From assembly GCF_016907235.1 (NCBI RefSeq), contig NZ_JAFBBO010000001.1:1178001-1242000 (forward strand): DNA of 64,000 nt, given 5' to 3'. The translations under genes and the position numbers were made by a program. Under the pieces are notes generated by a model, which saw only the letters and a list, made by a program, of their open reading frames with translations, searched no databases and had not been told where the DNA came from. Origin of the DNA: Oerskovia jenensis. GTDB taxonomy: Bacteria; Actinomycetota; Actinomycetes; Actinomycetales; Cellulomonadaceae. Of this stretch, positions 36,535 to 45,607 are shown in pieces. The first letter of the stretch is position 1; every line of letters starts with the position of its first letter.

Positions 36535-37414
<880 letters not shown>

Positions 37415-37418
<4 letters not shown>

Positions 37419-38614
37419 CCGGGTTCTTCGGTGCCCTGGCCGAGGCCTGGGACGAGCTGCGGGTCCACAAGCTCCGCGTGCTCCTCGCGCTCATCGGGGT
37501 GGCCGTGGCGGTCTGCGCGATCACCACGATCACCGCGGCCGGCGACATGCTGCGCCAGGTGTCGGCCGAGACCAACGAACGCTGGAGCGGTCGCCCCGCG
37601 ACCCTGGACGTCTCGGCCTACCCGACCGGGCAGGAGATGCCGGGGGTCGAGCAGTACGTCGCGGCCTACGACGACATCACGGCCCGCTACGAGATCGAGT
37701 ACTCATCCATGGTCATGTGGACGCAGACACCTTTCCGTTTCCCCGACGGCACCTTGTCGACGGAGACGCGGGCGGTCGGGGCGGACTGGGCCACCATGCA
37801 CCGGTTCACCGTCGACGGCGGCAGGTGGTTCACCGAGGCCGACGAGGACAACCTGTCGCCCGCCATCGTGGTGAACCAGGCGTTCCTCGACCAGCTCGGC
37901 CAGCGCATCGAGGACAACCCCACCGTCATGATCGGCGGCGAGAACCCGGCACTCGCGACGATCATCGGGTCGTACCCCAACACCTGGGCCGACGAGCCGC
38001 CGAGCGTGTACATGCTCGTCGCCTCCCAGCTCCGGTGGGCCACGCCCGAGTCGCTCATGAACTCCGGCCCACCGCGGCTCGAGCTCTGGGTCCCGACCGA
38101 GAGCGTCGACGTCCTCACCGAGGCCGTGCGCCGCGACCTGACCGGCGCAGTCCCCGGGACCCAGGCGGAGGTCGGCCGCATGGACAACCCGGACATGAAC
38201 ATGCTCGACGGCGCGACACGGTGGGTCATCCTGGGCGTGAGCACCGTGGCGCTCCTCCTGGGCGGGCTCGGCCTCGTCAACATCGCCCTCGTCACGGTGC
38301 GCTACCGCATCCGGGAGATCGGCATCCGACGCAGCTTCGGCGCGTCGTCCGGCCGGGTCTTCTTCTCGGTGCTCATGGAGAGCGTCGTCGCGACCGTCGT
38401 CGCCGGCATCGTCGGCGTCTCGCTCGCGATCGTGATCCTGCACAACGTCCCGCTCGACACCATGATGGGCTCCCCCGTCCAGGACCGGCCGGGCTTCCCG
38501 GTCTCCGCGGCCGTGACGGGCATGGTCGCCGCCGTCGGCGTGGGCGCGCTCGCCGGTCTGATCCCCGCCCTCGTCGCGGTCCGGGTCAAGGTGATCGACG
38601 CGATCCGCTACTGA
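37415..38614 (+). CDS. MacB/FtsX-type ABC permease of exporter 1
   Basis: This 399-residue permease has the MacB plan: one N-terminal helix (LRVLLALIGVAVAVCAITTI), a large extracytoplasmic MacB_PCD domain (about 45-275), then three C-terminal helices. The FtsX-type segment VNIALVTVRYRIREIGIRRSFGA couples to the ATPase. The GTG overlaps the ATPase stop. Family members work as mechanotransmitters or exporters of peptides, lipoproteins or drugs with their adaptor. Confidence 0.92.
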
Positions 38615-38630
38615 GCCGACGCTCCCGGGT

Positions 38631-38657
38631 GGGCGTGCCGCGCCGCAGCGCACGCCC
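38631..38657 (+). terminator. Possible hairpin after exporter 1
   Basis: An 8-bp stem GGGCGTGC/GCACGCCC with imperfect outer pairing lies shortly after the permease stop. It may separate exporter 1 from the lipoprotein genes or only attenuate. Confidence 0.35.
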
Positions 38658-38730
38658 CCCGGAGCCCGACGAACCACCGCGGGTGAGACCGCACGCAGTG
38701 TCGACATGAACGTCCTAGGGGGGACACCGC

Positions 38731-39738
38731 ATGAACGTACCGTCATCCACCCAGCCGTCCGGGCCCCGGAGCGCCCGTCGAGCGCCCGCGAAGGCCCTGG
38801 TCCTGGCGCTCCTCGCCGGAGTGTCGCTCGCGGCGTGCACGGCACCGGAGAGCGAGCAGTCACCTCTCGACCTCACGCTGTTCGCGAGGTTCGACACGTT
38901 CCTCGAGGAGAACTCCCAGATCGACTGGGTAGCGCGGCACGAGGACGCCATCGCGGACTGCATGAAGGCCCAGGGGTTCGACTACGTTCCCGACCTGCCG
39001 GTCGTCACCGTCGCCGACCTCGACGGGGCCCCGCAGCAAGGCACCCCGGAGTACGCCGCCGAGTACGGCTACGGCGTCACCGACTCCCCCGGTCGAGCCG
39101 AGGAGGCCGCCGAGCCCGCGCGGCCGCTCGAGGAACCGGGGGAAACGCAGCAGGAGCTCGTCGACGCGATGTCCTCCGCGCAGAAGGCCGCGTACGACTC
39201 GGCCCTGTGGGGCGGCGACCCCGCGACCGGTACCGAGGGGGCTCGGCAGAGCGTCGACCCGGAGGACCGAGGGTGCCGGGCGATCGCCGAGGACGAGGTC
39301 GGACCAGACCCGGCCTCGTTCCTGTTCACCCCGGAGTTCGAGGCCCTGCAGACCTCCATGGCGCAGATCGACGTCCACGTCGCCGACGACCCGCGGCTCG
39401 CGGCCGCCCACGAGCAGTGGGCCGACTGCATGTCCGACGCCGGGATCGTCGGCTTCAGCCACCCCGACGACGCCCTGCAGTCGATCGTCACGGAGGTCAC
39501 CACGGACTTCGCGACCGTCGAGAGCGCGACCCTGGAGAACCCCGCGTACGCCGCGCTGCAGCAGCGCGAGCGGGCGACCGCCACGGCAGACCTCGCGTGC
39601 CGCACCGAGATCGGCTACGACGCGCAGCAGCAGAAGGTCCGCCACGACCTCGAGGCGGACTTCCTCACGGAGAACCGGGAGGTCGTCGAGCAGGCGGTCG
39701 CCCAGTTCGAGAAGGTCTCCGGCGGGGACGCGCCATGA
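38731..39738 (+). CDS. Cysteine-rich lipoprotein A (paralogue of the next gene)
   Basis: This 335-residue predicted lipoprotein has a basic N-terminus, a hydrophobic segment and a lipobox ending GVSLAAC (Cys about residue 36). The mature part is acidic with four further conserved cysteines in the contexts ADCMKAQGFDYVP, DRGCRAIAED, WADCMSDAG and DLACRTEIGY, probably two disulfides. It is paralogous over its whole length to the next gene product, sharing a YAAEYGYG motif and a C-terminal amphipathic helix. ATG 38731 has AGGGGGG upstream. It is not a family I can name; similar actinobacterial lipoproteins sit next to MacB-like exporters. A binding or substrate-presentation role for the exporters is inferred from position. 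Confidence 0.82.
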   Translation: MNVPSSTQPSGPRSARRAPAKALVLALLAGVSLAACTAPESEQSPLDLTLFARFDTFLEENSQIDWVARHEDAIADCMKAQGFDYVPDLPVVTVADLDGAPQQGTPEYAAEYGYGVTDSPGRAEEAAEPARPLEEPGETQQELVDAMSSAQKAAYDSALWGGDPATGTEGARQSVDPEDRGCRAIAEDEVGPDPASFLFTPEFEALQTSMAQIDVHVADDPRLAAAHEQWADCMSDAGIVGFSHPDDALQSIVTEVTTDFATVESATLENPAYAALQQRERATATADLACRTEIGYDAQQQKVRHDLEADFLTENREVVEQAVAQFEKVSGGDAP

Positions 39739-39806
39739 GCTCGTCCGACGAGACGTCCCTCCACGCACATCAACCCACCACTTCCCACCGAACGAAGGAA
39801 AGCACC

Positions 39807-40802
39807 ATGCGTCGACCCTCGACACGGCCCGCCGCGATCACGGCACTCGGCCTCACCGGGATGCTTCTCCTCACGGCCTGCGGGGGCGCTGACGCGCCCG
39901 CAGCCGACGAGGACAGCCCGCTGACCGCGTTCTACGAGTCCATCAGCGGCGACCTCGACAGCGAGGCACAGCAGAAGAAGTACGAGGAGCAGAACCGCAA
40001 GGCCGAGGAGCTCGTCGCCGCGTGCATGGTCGAGCAGGGCTTCGAGTACATCCCGGTCGACCAGAGCGCCAACGTCGTCACCTTCGAGGAGGAGGAGCAC
40101 GACCCGGAGAAGTACGCCGCCGAGAACGGCTACGGCATGACCATCTACCAGGAGCCGACCGAGGAGGAGCAGGCCGAGATGGAGTCGTACGTCGACCCCA
40201 ACCAGGACTACCTCGCGTCGATGTCCGAGACCGAGATGAATGCCTACAACACCGCCCTGCACGGCGACATGTTCGCCGTGGAACCGGACGAGAACGGTGA
40301 GATGCCGCCCCTGGAAACGTCACAGATGGGCTGCTGGGGAGCAGCTCAGAACGAGGCGAGCGGCGGCGAGCAGGAGCTGTGGGAGTCCGAGGACATGACC
40401 GCGTTCAACGACGCCAGCACCAAGCTCTGGGAGGACGTCGAGAAGTCCCCGAAGCTGTCCGAGGCCAACGCGAAGTGGTCCGACTGCATGGCGGACGCCG
40501 GGTTCGACCACGCAAGCCCCCAGGCGGCCATGGACCACTTCATGGAGGCGTCCAACTCGCTGTACGCCAACGAGAACCCGGACGGTCCCAGCGAGGCGGA
40601 GCAGGCCGAGACCGAGGAGCGGCTGGCCACGCTGCAGGACGAGGAGAGGAGCACGGCGGTGGCTGACTACGCCTGCCAGGAAGAGGTCGGGTACGCGGAC
40701 GTCCGGCGCACCGTCCAGTTCGAGCTCGAGAAGACGTTCGTCGAGGAGAACAAGGACCTGCTGGACCGCATCACCGCCGCCTACGAGGAGTTCAACAAGT
40801 GA
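39807..40802 (+). CDS. Cysteine-rich lipoprotein B (paralogue of the previous gene)
   Basis: This 331-residue lipoprotein has a lipobox LLLTAC (Cys about residue 25) and a very acidic mature domain. It keeps the same four-cysteine framework as lipoprotein A: AACMVEQGFEYIP, MGCWGAAQNE, WSDCMADAGFDH and DYACQEEVGY, plus the YAAENGYG motif. Divergence from A is considerable, so the duplication is old or the two have specialised. ATG 39807 has a GAAGGAA site upstream. Its stop overlaps the GTG of the second adaptor (GTGA), tying it to exporter 2. Confidence 0.83.
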   Translation: MRRPSTRPAAITALGLTGMLLLTACGGADAPAADEDSPLTAFYESISGDLDSEAQQKKYEEQNRKAEELVAACMVEQGFEYIPVDQSANVVTFEEEEHDPEKYAAENGYGMTIYQEPTEEEQAEMESYVDPNQDYLASMSETEMNAYNTALHGDMFAVEPDENGEMPPLETSQMGCWGAAQNEASGGEQELWESEDMTAFNDASTKLWEDVEKSPKLSEANAKWSDCMADAGFDHASPQAAMDHFMEASNSLYANENPDGPSEAEQAETEERLATLQDEERSTAVADYACQEEVGYADVRRTVQFELEKTFVEENKDLLDRITAAYEEFNK

Positions 40803-42448
40803 AGCTCTCGCGCTCCCGTGGTCGCGGCGCCGGCGCGCAGGTGACCGAGGACGAGGGGCAGGCGGTCGGCGAGGCGACCCTCGCGGCAACGCCGGGGACC
40901 GGGCTGCGGGGCCACCGGCTCATCTGGCTCGTCGCCGGGATCGCCGTCCTGAGCCTGCTGGCCGGCATCGTCGTGAGCCGCCTGGTCGTCTCCCCCGCGC
41001 AGGCTGCCGCAGACGCCAAGGCCCCTGACGCCGGGCTCATCACCGTCCCGGTCGAGAAGAAGGTCATCGCGAACGACGTGACGCTGCGCGGGGACGTCAA
41101 GTACGACGACGCCGTCCAGGTCAAGGTCGAGACCGCGGACCTCGGCGGCCCCGCGGTCGTGACCGGGCAGGTCCCGGCGCTCGGCGCCGAGCTCGGCCAG
41201 ACGTCGATCGCCCTGGAGGTCTCGGGGCGCCCGGTCATCGTCCTGCCCGGCGACCTCCCCGCCTACCGCACGCTGCGCGTGGGGGTCTCGGGCCCGGACG
41301 TCGCCCAGCTCAAGGCGGCCCTCACCGCGGTCGGGATCGACCCGGGCAAGGCCGACAGCAACGTCTACGACGCCGCGACGGCGACCGCGGTCGACAAGCT
41401 CTACGCGAACGTCGGGTATCCCTCGCCGTCGAGCGGCGACGAGGCGAAGGACGGTGTGGAGGCCGCGACCCAGGGGGTCAAGGACGCCGAGGACGCGCTC
41501 ACCTCGGCTCGCGCGGACCTCTCGACCTCGAGGGGAGGCGCGACCGACGTCGAGAAGCTCGAGGCGGACAACGCCGTGAAGGGGGCCGAGAGGAACCTGG
41601 CCGCCGCACAGGCCGGGACGACGGACCCCGCAGCCGAGCCCGGGACACCGCCCCAGCCAGGGGACGTCGCGGGCGCGCAGGACGCGCTGACGCTCGCGCG
41701 GGCGCAGCGGGCTGCGCTCGACAAGCCGAAGGACGTCGCGGCACAGACCGCCGCGGTCGCCAGGGCGCAACGCCAGCTGGACGACGCCAAGAAGGCGCTG
41801 GGCGAGGCCCGCACGGAGACGCTGACCGCGCTGCCTGCGAGCGAGGTGCTCTTCCTCTCCGGCCTGCCGCGACGCGTCGACGAGGTGCTCGTGGAGCGCG
41901 GCGCGACGATCTCGGGCCCCGTGATGGCGGTCTCCGGGGCGACGCTCGTCATCGAGGCGTCGGCCGGTGCCTCCGACGCCGAGCTCCTCACGCCCGGAGC
42001 CAAGGCGACCTTCACCCTGCCGGACGACTCGGAGGGGACCGCGACCGTCACGTCGGTCGAGGCCCGCAAGGCAGAGGGCGAGGGCAAGGAGTCGAGCGCC
42101 GACGCCAAGAAGGGCGCCCGCTTCACGGTGTCGCTCGCGCCGGACGCACTGACGCCGGAGCAGATCACCCTCTTGCAGGGGAGCAACCTCCGCCTCACGA
42201 TCCCGGTGAGCTCGACGGCCGGAGAGGTGCTCGCCGTGCCGCTCGCGGCGCTGACCGCCGGGCCGGGCGGCGAGTCCCGGGTCGAGGTCCTGCGCGGCGA
42301 CGCCGCCACCCCGAGCAAGGGCACGGGCACGGACCGGGCGACCGACCTCGTGCCGGTCAAGACCGGCCTCGCTGCCGGTGGGTTCGTCGAGATCGTCTCG
42401 TCCGACGACCCCCTCGAGCCCGGTGACAAGGTGGTGGTCGGCAAGTGA
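40799..42448 (+). CDS. Peptidoglycan-binding adaptor protein of MacB-like exporter 2
   Basis: The 549-residue protein has a cytoplasmic basic N-terminus, one membrane anchor (LIWLVAGIAVLSLLAGIVV, about 42-60) and a lipoyl-like segment. A PG_binding_1-type repeat (LRVGVSGPDVAQLKAALTAVGI, about 160-205) comes next. A long Ala/Asp/Lys-rich coiled coil (about 220-340) and beta-barrel and membrane-proximal adaptor domains complete it. This PG-binding/HlyD architecture is typical of Gram-positive exporter adaptors. Both ends overlap neighbouring genes (GTGA). It is much larger than adaptor 1 and likely reaches into or through the cell wall. Confidence 0.88.
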   Translation: MKLSRSRGRGAGAQVTEDEGQAVGEATLAATPGTGLRGHRLIWLVAGIAVLSLLAGIVVSRLVVSPAQAAADAKAPDAGLITVPVEKKVIANDVTLRGDVKYDDAVQVKVETADLGGPAVVTGQVPALGAELGQTSIALEVSGRPVIVLPGDLPAYRTLRVGVSGPDVAQLKAALTAVGIDPGKADSNVYDAATATAVDKLYANVGYPSPSSGDEAKDGVEAATQGVKDAEDALTSARADLSTSRGGATDVEKLEADNAVKGAERNLAAAQAGTTDPAAEPGTPPQPGDVAGAQDALTLARAQRAALDKPKDVAAQTAAVARAQRQLDDAKKALGEARTETLTALPASEVLFLSGLPRRVDEVLVERGATISGPVMAVSGATLVIEASAGASDAELLTPGAKATFTLPDDSEGTATVTSVEARKAEGEGKESSADAKKGARFTVSLAPDALTPEQITLLQGSNLRLTIPVSSTAGEVLAVPLAALTAGPGGESRVEVLRGDAATPSKGTGTDRATDLVPVKTGLAAGGFVEIVSSDDPLEPGDKVVVGK

Positions 42449-43263
42449 CCGGGGACGTCGACTGGCTCGGCCTGAACGGGTCGGCAGGTCCCCCCGCGAG
42501 CGTCCTCGACGGCGGCCCGGACACCCCGGCGGCTTCTGCGGACGACCAGGTCGGGGCAGCTCCCGGCACCGTAGCGGCCGACACCCCTCCAGCGGTCGTC
42601 GAGCTCGTGGACGTGACGCGGAGCTTTCCCGGGCCGCCCGTCGTGGACGCCCTGACGTCGGTGAACCTGCGGATCGAACCGGGCGACTACGTGTCGATCA
42701 TCGGCCCGTCCGGCTCGGGCAAGTCGACGCTCCTGAACCTCCTGGGTCTCCTGGACCGGCCCACGTCCGGGGACTACCTGCTCGACGGCGTGGCGACCGG
42801 GCGCGCGTCCGAGTCGGTGCGGTCGGCCCTGCGGGGCGGCCGGATCGGCTTCGTCTTCCAGTCCTTCCACCTGCTGCCGCACCGCACGGTGCTCGACAAC
42901 GTCCTCCTCGCGACGCTGTACAGCGGCGTGCCGAGGGGCGAACGGCAGGAGCGCGCGCGGGCCGCGCTGGACCGGGTCCACCTGTCGCACCGCGTCGACT
43001 TCACGCCGACCACGCTCTCGGGCGGGGAGCGCCAGCGCGTCGCGGTCGCCCGTGCCGTCGTCGCGAGCCCGCACCTGCTCCTCGCCGACGAGCCGACGGG
43101 CAACCTGGACTCGACCAACTCGGTCGAGATCATGGAGCTGTTCGACGAGCTGCACGCGGACGGGCTCACGCTCGTGGTCATCACCCACGACCCGGCTGTC
43201 TCCGCCCGGGCGCAGCGCCGGGTGCGGATCGCCGACGGCCGGCTCACGGAGCTCGACCGATGA
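42445..43263 (+). CDS. ABC ATPase of MacB-like exporter 2
   Basis: This 272-residue MacB/LolD-type ATPase has an N-terminal Gly/Ala-rich extension of about 50 residues before the ATPase core (VELVDVTRSFPGPPVVDAL). Walker A is IGPSGSGKST, the signature LSGGERQRVAVARAVV, Walker B LLLADEPTGNLD, and the switch His is in VVITHDPAVSARAQ. It starts within the adaptor stop (GTGA) and ends within the permease ATG (ATGA). Confidence 0.94.
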   Translation: MTGDVDWLGLNGSAGPPASVLDGGPDTPAASADDQVGAAPGTVAADTPPAVVELVDVTRSFPGPPVVDALTSVNLRIEPGDYVSIIGPSGSGKSTLLNLLGLLDRPTSGDYLLDGVATGRASESVRSALRGGRIGFVFQSFHLLPHRTVLDNVLLATLYSGVPRGERQERARAALDRVHLSHRVDFTPTTLSGGERQRVAVARAVVASPHLLLADEPTGNLDSTNSVEIMELFDELHADGLTLVVITHDPAVSARAQRRVRIADGRLTELDR

Positions 43264-44594
43264 GGGCGTTCGAGGCGTTGAAGGCCCGACTGCCTCGTCG
43301 GGCGCCGCAGGACCCGACGGGCGACGCACCGCCGAGCGGCCGACGGACGTCGAAGCAGCAGGTCCATCGCGGCAGGGCGCGCGACCGGTTCAACGCTCGC
43401 GACCTCTTCGCCGAGGCCGCGCACGGGATCGGAGCCCGCCCCGGGCGCCTGGTGCTGACGATCCTCGGCACGGTCCTCGGCATCGCGTCGGTCGTGATCA
43501 CGGTCGGTCTCGCGCAGACCGCCGCGGGCCAGATCAGCCGCCAGTTCGACGCCGTGGCCGCGACCCAGGTCGTCATCACCCCGGCCAAGGCCGGCACCGG
43601 GGACGACGCGCGCCCGAAGGGCCGCATCCCGTGGGACGGCGCGGAGCGCGTCACCCAGATCAACGGGGTCGTCGCTGCGGGGCTCGTCGCTCCGGTCGAC
43701 GTCGAGGGCCGGCAGGTCACGGCCGTGCCGGTCAACGACCCGTCGGTCGCCGACAGGACGAGCCCTGCGGTCGTCGCGGGCTCCGCCGGTCTGCTCGACG
43801 CCGTGCGGGGGCAGGTCGTGGTCGGACGCTTCTTCGACGGCGGCCACGATGCCCGCAACGACCGGGTCGTGGTGCTCGGTGAGCGCGCCGCCGAGCAGCT
43901 CGGTGTCAACCGCATCGACAGCCAGCCGTCGATCTTCATCGGCGAGGACGCCTACACCGTCATCGGGATCTTCGGCGACGTGAAGAGACGCACGGACCTC
44001 CTCGACGCGGTGGTGCTCCCGGTCGGCACCGCGAGGCAGGACTTCCTCGTGGGCGCGCCCGAGGAGCTGCAGATCCACATCGAGACGGGTGCCGGTTCCC
44101 TGGTCGCCGAGCAGGGGCCCGTCGCCCTCGACCCCAACTCACCCGAGTCCTTCAAGGCCCAGGCGCCGGCGAGCGGTTCCTCGCTCCAGGAGAACGTCCA
44201 GGCGGACATCAACGCGATCTTCCTGGCCCTGGGCGGGATCGCGCTGCTCGTGGGTGGCCTCGGCATCGCGAACGTCACGCTGCTGTCGGTCATGGAACGT
44301 GTCGGGGAGATCGGTCTGCGGCGCGCCCTCGGCGCGACCAAGCGGGACATCGCCGGGCAGTTCGTGGTGGAGTCCGTGGTCATCGGGCTCCTGGGCGGCC
44401 TGGTCGGCGCGTCGCTGGGGGTGTTCACGGTCGTGATCGTGTCGGTCGCGCAGGAGTGGACGCCCATCCTCGACATCCGCATGGCGATCGGCTCGGCGCT
44501 CCTGGGGGGCGTGATCGGCCTGCTCGCGGGGACCTATCCCGCACTCAAGGCCGCGGCGATCGAGCCGATCGCCGCGCTGCGCGGGGGCATCTGA
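43260..44594 (+). CDS. MacB-type ABC permease of exporter 2
   Basis: The 444-residue permease has a basic cytoplasmic N-terminus of about 55 residues, then helix 1 (RLVLTILGTVLGIASVVITVG). A MacB periplasmic core domain (about 85-320) and three C-terminal helices with GIANVTLLSVMERVGEIGLRRALGA follow. It ends AAAIEPIAALRGGI, the standard MacB terminus. It pairs with the ATPase whose stop overlaps its ATG. Sequence and extension differences from the permease at 37415 show that these are two different exporters, not a recent tandem duplication. Confidence 0.94.
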   Translation: MRAFEALKARLPRRAPQDPTGDAPPSGRRTSKQQVHRGRARDRFNARDLFAEAAHGIGARPGRLVLTILGTVLGIASVVITVGLAQTAAGQISRQFDAVAATQVVITPAKAGTGDDARPKGRIPWDGAERVTQINGVVAAGLVAPVDVEGRQVTAVPVNDPSVADRTSPAVVAGSAGLLDAVRGQVVVGRFFDGGHDARNDRVVVLGERAAEQLGVNRIDSQPSIFIGEDAYTVIGIFGDVKRRTDLLDAVVLPVGTARQDFLVGAPEELQIHIETGAGSLVAEQGPVALDPNSPESFKAQAPASGSSLQENVQADINAIFLALGGIALLVGGLGIANVTLLSVMERVGEIGLRRALGATKRDIAGQFVVESVVIGLLGGLVGASLGVFTVVIVSVAQEWTPILDIRMAIGSALLGGVIGLLAGTYPALKAAAIEPIAALRGGI

Positions 44595-44610
44595 CCCGGG
44601 ACGCACCCCT

Positions 44611-44646
44611 CGACGGCCGACCACCCGCCCGGGTGGTCGGCCGTCG
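44611..44646 (+). terminator. Terminator of exporter super-operon
   Basis: A perfect 16-bp stem (44611-44626 with 44631-44646) and GCCC loop are followed by TCGTCGG, 17 bases after the last permease stop. Confidence 0.75.
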
Positions 44647-44707
44647 TCGTCGGGCGGCGCCGGTCCACCGTGCCGCCCGGGACGTCCGCCGCGACCACCT
44701 CCCGCCG

Positions 44708-44732
44708 TGTTCAACATTGTTCGTTTCTGTTC
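44708..44732 (+). promoter_or_regulatory. Three TGTTC repeats with exact 10-bp spacing, candidate DeoR operator
   Basis: TGTTC starts at 44708, 44718 and 44728, one per helical turn, in an AT-rich patch 20-45 bases before the DeoR start. The DeoR-type protein encoded immediately downstream is the obvious candidate to bind them. Confidence 0.6.
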
Positions 44733-44752
44733 GAATGTGTCACCATGTCTGC

Positions 44753-45607
44753 ATGCTCGCCTCCCAGCGCCACGAACGCATCCTCGCGGGGCTCCGCGAC
44801 CACGGTGCCGTCCGGATCGCCGACCTGACCCAGGAGCTCGGCGTCTCCGACATGACGGTCCGCCGAGACCTGCTCGAGCTCGCCGAGCAGGGCCTGCTCC
44901 GCAAGGTCCACGGTGGCGCGGTCTCGCCCCAGGCCACGTCGCACGAGCCCGGGTTCGAGGCCAAGAGCACCCTGGCTCTCGACGAGAAGCGCGCGATCGC
45001 CCGTGCCGCCACGCGCCTCGTCTCCCCCGGGTCCTCGATCGCCCTGTCCGCGGGCACGACGACGCACCTGCTCGCGGTCGAGATCGCGGCGGACGCCTCC
45101 CTGCGCCCCCTGACCGTCGTGACGAACTCGCTCCCGGTCGCCGAGGCCCTGCACCGCGCGGGCGACCCGCAGCTCGAGACCGTCCTCACCGGAGGCTCCA
45201 GGACACCGTCGGACGCCCTGGTCGGTCCGCTCACCGAGGCCGCGCTCGCGAGCCTGCGCGTCGACCTGACCTTCCTGGGCGCGCACGGCGTGAGCGTCGA
45301 GGCCGGGCTCACGACGCCCAACCTGGACGAGGCCGCGACCAACCGCGCGCTCGTCGCGATCGCCGGGCGGACGGTCGTCCTGGCCGACCACTCCAAGTGG
45401 AGCACCACGGGCCTGAGCGTCTTCGCCCGGCTCGACCAGGTCGACGTCGTCGTGACCGACGACGCCCTCCCGGCGGCCGACCAGGAGGCGGTGCGCGACG
45501 TCGTCGAGCAGCTCGTGGTCGCCTCGCGCGACGAGGCGCGCCACCCGACCCGGCCCCTCTCGAACCCACCCACCCCCGCACCCCAGGACGGTCGTACCCC
45601 CCGATGA
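44753..45607 (+). CDS. DeoR/GlpR-type regulator of galactose genes
   Basis: This 284-residue DeoR regulator has the helix-turn-helix AVRIADLTQELGVSDMTVRRDLLELAEQG and a DeoRC sensor domain (SIALSAGTTTHLLAVEIA...TVLTGGSRTPSDALVGPL...FLGAHGVSVEAGLTTPN). A Pro/Thr-rich tail follows. ATG 44753 starts MLASQRHERIL, the usual family opening; no strong ribosome-binding site is seen. The stop overlaps the galT-galK ATG (ATGA), tying it to galactose catabolism. It probably represses its own operon through the TGTTC repeats upstream. Confidence 0.92.
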   Translation: MLASQRHERILAGLRDHGAVRIADLTQELGVSDMTVRRDLLELAEQGLLRKVHGGAVSPQATSHEPGFEAKSTLALDEKRAIARAATRLVSPGSSIALSAGTTTHLLAVEIAADASLRPLTVVTNSLPVAEALHRAGDPQLETVLTGGSRTPSDALVGPLTEAALASLRVDLTFLGAHGVSVEAGLTTPNLDEAATNRALVAIAGRTVVLADHSKWSTTGLSVFARLDQVDVVVTDDALPAADQEAVRDVVEQLVVASRDEARHPTRPLSNPPTPAPQDGRTPR

